From JANXQG01 sp963824275 (GTDB taxonomy: Bacteria; Planctomycetota; Planctomycetia; Pirellulales; Thermoguttaceae), in assembly GCA_963824275.1 (NCBI GenBank), contig CAWGOT010000001.1, positions 742,411-806,410 of the forward strand: 64,000 nt of DNA, written 5' to 3'. The position numbers were made by a program, and so were the translations under genes. The notes below the pieces were generated by a model that saw only the letters and a list, made by a program, of their open reading frames with translations, searched no databases and had not been told where the DNA came from. Positions 56,137 through 64,000 of the stretch are shown in pieces (positions within the stretch are counted from its first letter, which is position 1; each line of letters starts with the position of its first letter).

Positions 56137-56892
56137 ACGTGCAATCCTCCGTCAGCCAAACCAGTGCATGGAGTTCGGCAACTTCTCGCCGCACTCAAAT
56201 TATACCGTGAGAAGGGAGTTTTACAAATCGGCGTGAAACGCGCGAGGAGCGGGGGCTACCCGTAGCCGCCAGTCCTACGCTTGATCCCCGACCCGCTGCC
56301 TTCCATCCCGACCGACGTACAGCCTCTCAACACGCCGGGAGGTTTGCCAAGCCAACGCACGAAAAACAATACCAGTAGGGGGTTTTTGCCCGAACTTGCT
56401 CGAATTTCGACTCGTGTTCAGTTTCCTCGGTCGTTTCCTGTCCATTGTCCGAGACGACCGCACGAAGGAAACCCGCGGACTTGCGGGGCCGTTCCTGGCG
56501 ACTTTCCCAGATGCCACCGGCGCCGGCGGGCCCAGCCCAGCGACGAAGGATAACATGCCGCTGGGAGCCCGTCGCCGATTACCGGATCTCACCGATTCTC
56601 AGGCCGTCAATTTGCTGGTAGCTCACGGTCTCCGGGAGCTGTTCACGTTGGTTACAAGGGCAGGACCCCTCCAGAATCCAAATCTGGAGATCCTACCCGA
56701 CAAACCCTTTCCATCTCAGGATGGCTGGTTTTCAAGCGCTCATAGATGGCTGGTTTTCGGCACCCGCTGACACCACCGACGGCGCCGGCAGATCTTCCAG
56801 GGCAGTAACATGCAATCGGGATTATGGCACAGCCTTGCGGACTTTGCATCCGCCAGTTCTTAAATTATAGGCAACGGCTGGCCATAACGCAG
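56137..56892. other. Intergenic region with a solitary TTTTTGCCCGAAC repeat
   Basis: 755 bp between the antitoxin start and the rRNA terminator. The copy of the tandem repeat from 24001 is at 56378-56410 (GGTTTTTGCCCGAACTTGCT). Two GATGGCTGGTTTTC direct repeats lie near 56720-56757. I see no gene. Confidence 0.6.
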
Positions 56893-56927
56893 AAAACCCC
56901 CGCGGTCTTTTCAACCGCGGGGGTTTT
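56893..56927 (-). terminator. Rho-independent terminator of the 23S-5S operon
   Basis: A 14-bp perfect stem, AAAACCCCCGCGGT/ACCGCGGGGGTTTT, with a 7-base loop, 12 bp beyond the 5S 3' end. On the minus strand it ends in GGGGGTTTT. It is symmetrical enough to work in both directions. Confidence 0.9.
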
Positions 56928-56938
56928 CGTGAAAAAAA

Positions 56939-57048
56939 CCCGGCAACACCTACTCTCGCACTTTTGGTACTACCATTGGCTCGGGAAGCTTAACTACCGT
57001 GTTCGGGATGGGAACGGGTGTGGCCTTCCAGATATAGTCACCGGAAAG
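56939..57048 (-). rRNA. rrf: 5S ribosomal RNA
   Basis: On the minus strand it contains the conserved 5S core CACACCCGTTCCCATCCCGA and ACACGGTAGTTAAGCTTCCC, ending GAGTAGGTGTTGCCGGG. About 110 nt; ends approximate by a few bases. It follows the 23S gene by about 105 bp. Confidence 0.93.
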
Positions 57049-57154
57049 GGATGTGCCGGGCCCGGTAGGACCCGGCACACCTGGTATGGTCATGGTAAGT
57101 CGGTGGCGTCTCGTATCGAGATGTTATCCAGAGAGCTCGCAGGAGCATTGGATT

Positions 57155-60066
<2,912 letters not shown>

Positions 60067-60250
60067 ATGAATCGAAGGCTCCCGCCAAGCCCTAAAGACC
60101 TGCTGCGAAACCAAGATTCATGTCAATACTCTGGATCTTGAGAAAGTTCTTAAGGCGCCGGCCGCAAATGCGGCCGCTCCTCAAGGGAATCAAGATCGGA
60201 GTAACGATCCAAATATAATCTCTTGCGTCTCTTAAAACATCATTGCTCGC

Positions 60251-60268
60251 TGCGTTCTCGCGAACGCA
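60251..60268 (-). promoter_or_regulatory. boxB-like hairpin in the 23S leader
   Basis: TGCGTTC-TCGC-GAACGCA forms a perfect 7-bp stem and four-base loop, downstream of the BoxA-like motif in the transcript. The role in antitermination is inferred from position. Confidence 0.4.
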
Positions 60269-60309
60269 ACTCACGTGATGTGAGATGCCACTTCATTACC
60301 ATAACCAAA

Positions 60310-60322
60310 TTGTCAAAGAACA
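60310..60322 (-). promoter_or_regulatory. BoxA-like antitermination site
   Basis: On the minus strand TGTTCTTTGACAA matches the bacterial rRNA BoxA consensus, about 245 bp before the 23S 5' end. NusB/S10 binding is the known role of such sites. Confidence 0.6.
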
Positions 60323-60432
60323 AAAGGGCTCGCAATTCCCAGGCGGAATGACCGCCTTCGAAACTGCACTACCCCCTCGACACCCTCGTTGACCCGGAAA
60401 ACCTGCCGGACGCGGGAAGTGAAGAGTCCTAA

Positions 60433-60461
60433 ATCTTAGCAACCCTTCAAAAACCTGTCAA
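60433..60461 (-). promoter_or_regulatory. 23S-5S promoter P1
   Basis: Sigma70-type: TTGACA (60461-60456), 17-bp spacer, TAAGAT (60438-60433), reading toward the 23S gene. It is the nearest and best of three tandem candidates. Confidence 0.65.
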
Positions 60462-60495
60462 GCACTCTTTCTTGGTCTGATTTGTGTCGAGCCTT

Positions 60496-60524
60496 TTATT
60501 CTACCGCTTCCCAAAACCCGTCAA
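60496..60524 (-). promoter_or_regulatory. 23S-5S promoter P2
   Basis: TTGACG (60524-60519) with GAATAA at 17-bp spacing, or TAGAAT at 15 bp. Weaker than P1, same direction. Confidence 0.45.
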
Positions 60525-60556
60525 GAGGTTTACCCAGGAAAAGCGGCAAGTCTTGG

Positions 60557-60585
60557 ATTATTATCCATCGGCCAAGACTCGTCAA
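60557..60585 (-). promoter_or_regulatory. 23S-5S promoter P3
   Basis: TTGACG (60585-60580), 17-bp spacer, AATAAT (60562-60557), reading toward the 23S gene. Confidence 0.5.
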
Positions 60586-60709
60586 AGGGTGGACATTTCT
60601 CCCCAAAATAATCTCTGGAAGCGGGCGTTTCCACCCGTAAGAGGTAATGTTTTCCCAGTGACGAAGTCCATTATACGCGGGGAACGAAGGGCAACAAGGG
60701 GCCCCAAAG

Positions 60710-60910
60710 GAAAAGAAAAAATCCGAAAGGCAAATCCGAAATCCGAAATCCGAAACAAATCCAAAAATTCAAAAGGGAAAAAGGGGGAAAAGGCAGGGAT
60801 TTCAACCGCGTAACCGCCGCGGTTTTGATTTTCTTCTTTGGATTTCGAATTTGTTTCGGATTTCGGATTTTGGATTTCGGATTTGTTTCCTGCGCGGATT
60901 TCAGATTTTT
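60710..60910. repeat. Imperfect inverted repeat of ATCCGAA units
   Basis: The left arm has AAATCCGAAATCCGAAATCC and AAACAAATCCAAAAATTCAA; the right arm (60838-60905) carries the complement with TTTCGGATTTCGGATTTTGG and a further GGATTTCGGATTTG. The centre includes CCGCGTAACCGCCGCGG. Translated it gives the non-gene motif NPKSEIRNKSK. It ends 3 bp from the small gene at 60914. Confidence 0.8.
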
Positions 60911-60913
60911 TCC

Positions 60914-61066
60914 CTATGCGGCTTCCATCCGGGCCGCTCGCTCGGCCAGCCAGAGGGCCAAAACGGCCTCGACCTGCTTGTCCAAGTCGTCGAGTTCCCG
61001 CAACAATTCGTCGTGCCGCTCGTCTAATTCCACCAGTAACTTGAGATCTTCCGCGTATTTGTCCAT
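60914..61066 (-). CDS. Small coiled-coil protein
   Basis: A 50-residue protein, MDKYAEDLKLLVELDERHDE ... LLRELDDLDKQVEAVLALWL, ending AERAARMEAA. The highly charged heptad-like pattern suggests a coiled coil. ATG ending 61066 is chosen because the upstream extension is unlike protein. Family unknown to me. Confidence 0.5.
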   Translation of the reverse strand: MDKYAEDLKLLVELDERHDELLRELDDLDKQVEAVLALWLAERAARMEAA

Positions 61067-61244
61067 TAGGAGGCCGATCTTCGTGCGGATCCCAGGGAAT
61101 GGCCGCGAATTGGCAGATTTTGCCCAGATTCGCCGCGGCGAGGCATTCCCAATCCATCGGCAGCAGCCCTGCGATTGTTGAGTAGCGGCGTGGCGGCCGT
61201 TCAAGTCAACCCGTCGTGCATAGACGGCATTTGATCACGCGATT

Positions 61245-62032
61245 TCAATACCAAAGACCCCGACCCCTTTGCAAGAGCCACCGATTGACGGCGTTGAACT
61301 CATCCAGCGAGGCTGAGGCCGGCGTGCAGGCGCTTTCCCTTGCCGACCTACCCAAGAGTGCCAGCGATTCAGCTGGAACATACACCTGGGTCGCACGCGC
61401 GGCGATGGAGGAAACCAATGCCCGAAACCCGTCCAATCGGGCGTCGGAGTCGACCAACGCATCGGGAGTCATCTCGCCCAGGGCCTCGGAATAATTCAAC
61501 TCCCGCGACAAAAGCCGTCGCCGAGCACTTCGCCGTGGGGTTGGACGGCGAACAGGTCGGCTAGGTACTCGGCGTAGTCCTCGGTGTAGGTGGTCACCTT
61601 AAGGCGCCATACCTCCTGCCGCCCTCCCAATGCTGGAACGATTCCGGGTGGGTCGTCTTGGTAACGGCGATCAAGTCGCAACGTGTCCCAGCCGAGCAGC
61701 ATCGTGGCGTCGAGGCCGGTTGCACGCAGTCGAAGGGCATCGTCGGCGATCCTGACTTCGTGCATCCGCACAGGCTTGATGACAGGGACCACGTCGCTCT
61801 GCGGCACGACTTGGACCCCGATCCCCCGCGCGGCACAGGCGTCTCGCAACCGCCGGGCCAACTCGCCCGGCAAATGGGCGGCGAGGTAGCCGTGCGATTT
61901 TCTGGCCTGTTGCCTGGCGGTTACTGCGGGCAGCCCGAGAACCTCCGTCAGCAGGGCCGCTGCCATCTGCCAATCTTCCAACTGGTAGACGTTCTGGACA
62001 ACGGCAAAGCAATCGTGGGTGGTGTTTTCCAT
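61245..62032 (-). CDS. Hypothetical protein (frameshifted)
   Basis: The first frame reads MENTTHDCFAVVQNVYQLED ... TARQQARKSHGYLAAHLPGE and VVPVIKPVRMHEVRIADDAL through TYTEDYAEYLADLFAVQPHG. It stops at 61496 in a junction with the second frame, which continues SRELNYSEALGEMTPDALVD to ...LLQRGRGLWY at 61245. The join near 61505 is inferred from adjacency and soluble, protein-like composition on both sides. I know no function; ~262 residues when joined. Confidence 0.55.
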
Positions 62033-62284
62033 GCCGGTTGTGTCCGAAATCCTATCGACTTCCCTGCTTCCTGGTGCGTCGCTCTGGGCCTGCCGTTCAT
62101 GCTAACCCCGGAGTTTCGCCTTGGCAAGCGAGGCGGTGGCGGTGGCAGGGGAACTGCAAAGTCCGGGGTCCGGTCCATTTTTCGCCGCAAGTTCGCGGAG
62201 TGAGTCCATCGGTGGGGCGGGTCTTCCGCTTTATCGTTCCGCCCCCCGCATCGCACAGAAAATCAGGTCGGTCTGTCCAGCGGG

Positions 62285-62623
62285 ATGGCGAATAGCCGAC
62301 CAGCGGCGGAGACCTTGAACCGAGTCAACTCAGCCGCTAGACTTATCCTTGATGTCGGCCCGTTGTGCTTCAGACCGAGGTTGCAGATGTTTAGCCCTTG
62401 CGATGGATGCGAGCGAATCTTTACGAGTGAGCTAACCTTGGTAACCGCAAAGGAATGGAAACCCTCTCTTTGCGACGTTCCAATCGCGAGGGCGCCGACC
62501 TGCAAGCGGTTCGATTGTCCGTATAACATCGAAGGTGGCTGCGTCGAATTCCAGTTTTGCGAGAGTTGCTTGGCATCGCCAGAGACCATCGACAGGATAT
62601 TTGCGGCCTTTCGCAGGTTATAG
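62285..62623 (+). CDS. Possible Cys-rich small protein
   Basis: A 112-residue ORF with clustered cysteines: FSPCDGCERIF, PSLCDVP, PTCKRFDCPYNIEGGC, FQFCESC. This spacing could bind zinc and is hard to explain as a shadow, but no homologue is recognised and no ribosome site is clear. Upstream 62033-62284 holds nothing else I can support. Confidence 0.35.
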   Translation: MANSRPAAETLNRVNSAARLILDVGPLCFRPRLQMFSPCDGCERIFTSELTLVTAKEWKPSLCDVPIARAPTCKRFDCPYNIEGGCVEFQFCESCLASPETIDRIFAAFRRL

Positions 62624-62672
62624 CGAATTCCAGGGCCTCAAATCCCTTGAAGTCCGGCAGCAACTGGTTGGC

Positions 62673-62686
62673 TGTCCGGCCGGACA
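62673..62686. promoter_or_regulatory. Perfect 14-bp palindrome
   Basis: TGTCCGGCCGGACA, followed within ~150 bp by four more CGGACA-type half-sites on either strand. It could be an operator, but no gene starts nearby. Confidence 0.35.
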
Positions 62687-62832
62687 AGGGACGCCGGACA
62701 GCGGACACTTTTCAGCAAATCCGGATTTTTTCCCGACGACGTTTCATCGGAAAAACACGGCCTTTTCTTCGTTTCGGGCCGACGATTTTCCCGCCTGTCC
62801 ACTCCAAACACCGGACGGACAGTGTACGTGCA

Positions 62833-62888
62833 GAGGAGCAGGGAGCGGGGAGCAGGGGGCAGGGAGCGGGGGGCAGGGAGCGGGGAGT
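62833..62888. repeat. GGGAGC minisatellite (non-coding copy)
   Basis: A tandem array of GGGAGC/GGGGGC with CAG/GG interruptions, the same motif as the coding repeat at 46061-46118. The 62624-63200 interval otherwise shows no supported gene. Confidence 0.8.
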
Positions 62889-63200
62889 AAGTCCCAGAAA
62901 CGGGCGAGGGGAGTCCGGCGCCAATTTGGCAGGCGGCCGCGCGATGCAGGGCGTTTCCTTGCCGGTTTTGGCAGCCCTGGCCGGCCGAGCGACTTGCGGT
63001 GGGGACCAGCGGCAATATTTTCCGCGCCGCAACCCGTTAATAAATGGATAGTTATGGAATACTATGGAATATGTGGCGGCGATTGGCACGCGCTTTGCTG
63101 TGGAGGTAGGGACCTGACCGGCAACCGCGATGAGCATGTCGTCGTGCGCGTGGCGACCTGGCGGATGCCGGCCGTGAAAACGGCCGGCAGCGACCATGCC

Positions 63201-63375
63201 CCACCTGAGATTAGTTCATCAGGTGGAATTTGCTCTTTGACAATTCGACAGTTCAATTGCAATAGCGCCCTCGGCGTAGCGAGCCGAGGGCAAGCTTGAA
63301 AAAGCGGCCCGACGCGTTTCGAGTCGGGTGTCGGTCGCGGTTTGAAATCATCCCCGGTTTCACCGCGACCGACAC
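63201..63375 (+). ncRNA. Candidate structured RNA: BoxA-like site and consecutive stem-loops
   Basis: Stem-loops in order: CCACCTGA/TCAGGTGG (63201-63226), GCCCTCGGC/GCCGAGGGC (63267-63291), CCCGAC/GTCGGG (63308-63328) and a 14-bp perfect stem GTGTCGGTCGCGGT/ACCGCGACCGACAC (63328-63375). Between the first and second is TTTGCTCTTTGACAATTC (63229 on), close to the BoxA site in the 23S leader; TTGACA in it could also be a -35 with a weak -10 (CAATAG) 17 bp on. No ORF fits. Identity as an RNA gene is inference. Confidence 0.35.
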
Positions 63376-63501
63376 GCGGACGAGAGGCGGCCCAGCAGAC
63401 AGGAAAATGAATGAGAGGAATATAAAGTATAGAGAAACAGCAAATTTACTGGCATGGTGGTTGAATGAACAGTAATGAGAGAGGGATCAATTCGTGGTTC
63501 A

Positions 63502-63583
63502 TGGCCAAAAGTTGCCGAACGTGGCCAGATTTGGCCAGATTTGGCCAGATTTGGCCGAATCGGTGGCCAGTTTTGGCCAGAAA
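63502..63583. repeat. 10-bp-phased TGGCC(A) array
   Basis: TGGCC starts at 63502, 63522, 63532, 63542, 63552, 63564 and 63574, with a degenerate TTGCC at 63512, so six units keep an exact 10-bp period. The unit is TTGGCCAGAT. The flanks are AT-rich (63400-63470, 63600-63660). It resembles an iteron or a multi-site operator. Confidence 0.75.
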
Positions 63584-63879
63584 ACTGGACAAAACAACAC
63601 CATCGAGTATAGACCTGCAATCGATAATTAAATCTATACCTGGAGTGTCAAGACCTCGTTTCTCCGCAGTTTCCTTCTGGTCGACAAGTTGATTTGGAGT
63701 GATTGCATATAGCTATTAGTGGTATTGATTTGCGAAAGAAACCCGATAATTGAGCCGTTCTGGCCACAAAACCGTCCGGACACCAGAAAATCCACCGCAT
63801 CGGGTGGTATACGATGGCCTCTCCAATGATAATTGACTGCCTCGCTTACGCTTCGGGTTTGTGGAGACCGTGCGCCTCT

Positions 63880-63952
63880 ATCCCCGGCCCCTCTCCCGAA
63901 TAGGGCGAGGGGAGATAACCCGGCCTCGGTCCTCGGGCGAGGGGATCACGGG
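63880..63952. repeat. Intergenic palindrome (CCCTCTCCC...GGGCGAGGG type), second locus
   Basis: CCCCTCTCCCGAATAGGGCG followed by a CCTCGGTCCTCGGGCGAGG segment, related to 47160-47240. Confidence 0.75.
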
Positions 63953-63964
63953 AGTCAAAAGAAA

Positions 63965-63995
63965 AGACCCGCTGACAAGAGTTGTCAACGGGTCT
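63965..63995 (-). terminator. Intrinsic terminator of a gene beyond the right edge
   Basis: AGACCCG...CGGGTCT with inner TGACAA/TTGTCA pairing (one mismatch). On the minus strand the stem is followed by TTTTCTTTT, so it would end a transcript entering from beyond position 64000. Confidence 0.7.
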
Positions 63996-64000
63996 TCCAA

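Noticed and set aside
60710..61157. 191-residue minus ORF containing FRISDFGFAFRIF
   Set aside because: It is a translation of the ATCCGAA repeat plus an out-of-frame part of the small coiled-coil gene.
62535..63299. 254-residue plus-strand ORF
   Set aside because: It crosses the minisatellite (GEQGAGSGGQGAGS) and the stem-loops and has no protein-like domain; it overlaps the better Cys-rich ORF at its start.
63328..63375. CRISPR repeat with BoxA-containing leader
   Set aside because: The GTCGCGG-type sequence occurs once as an inverted repeat, not as direct repeats with spacers.

Overview
The window looks like a chromosomal contig from a planctomycete, most likely Pirellulales. The evidence is the N-terminal LEDRLAPA export-type motif of two giant surface proteins, a PEP-CTERM protein, an eight-repeat TPR-sulfotransferase fusion, a GH29 fucosidase, a PQQ-type beta-propeller, and a 23S-5S rRNA unit with no 16S or tRNA next to it. 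The species cannot be named from sequence alone.

Layout. 1-17865 (minus): two tandem paralogous giant surface proteins. Each starts with the planctomycete N-terminal motif, then a domain with a GHSRG nucleophile elbow, then long beta-strand repeats; the complete one spans about 4,730 codons. 18376-21745: small membrane protein, MFS transporter, secreted PQQ-like propeller. 21919-25000: TPR-sulfotransferase and a repeat-rich intergenic zone. 25235-31199: PEP-CTERM beta-repeat protein, convergent with a secreted alpha-L-fucosidase (31147-32628). 32939-38431: two-gene membrane operon, small membrane protein, methyltransferase, ABC exporter. 38627-55405: mostly metabolism and housekeeping: tRNA-Ser, a tiny lipoprotein overlapping pdxJ, M42 peptidase, homoserine dehydrogenase plus an apgM-type enzyme (candidate homoserine kinase), a RelE-type TA module, RluA-type pseudouridine synthase, membrane protein, PII, DsbD, purM, cytochrome c', glgX. 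55469-56136: DUF5615/DUF433 TA pair. 56893-60585: 23S-5S operon on the minus strand with terminator, BoxA and three tandem promoter candidates. 60700-64000: few genes, many repeats and inverted repeats.

Two features cut across the window. First, many conserved genes (purM, pdxJ, hom, dsbD, MFS, ABC permease) are broken by single-base indels, some beside short homopolymers; I read these mainly as assembly errors, so split reading frames are joined here into single genes. Second, several families of short palindromic intergenic elements recur, including four copies of a ~91-bp near-perfect hairpin, one inside a 174-bp MITE with 29-bp terminal inverted repeats.

The most interesting biology is the fusion of a putative serine hydrolase to giant beta-helical, RTX-like surface proteins, and an uncharacterised non-coding region at the right end that has a BoxA-like site, consecutive stem-loops and a 10-bp-phased TGGCC array.
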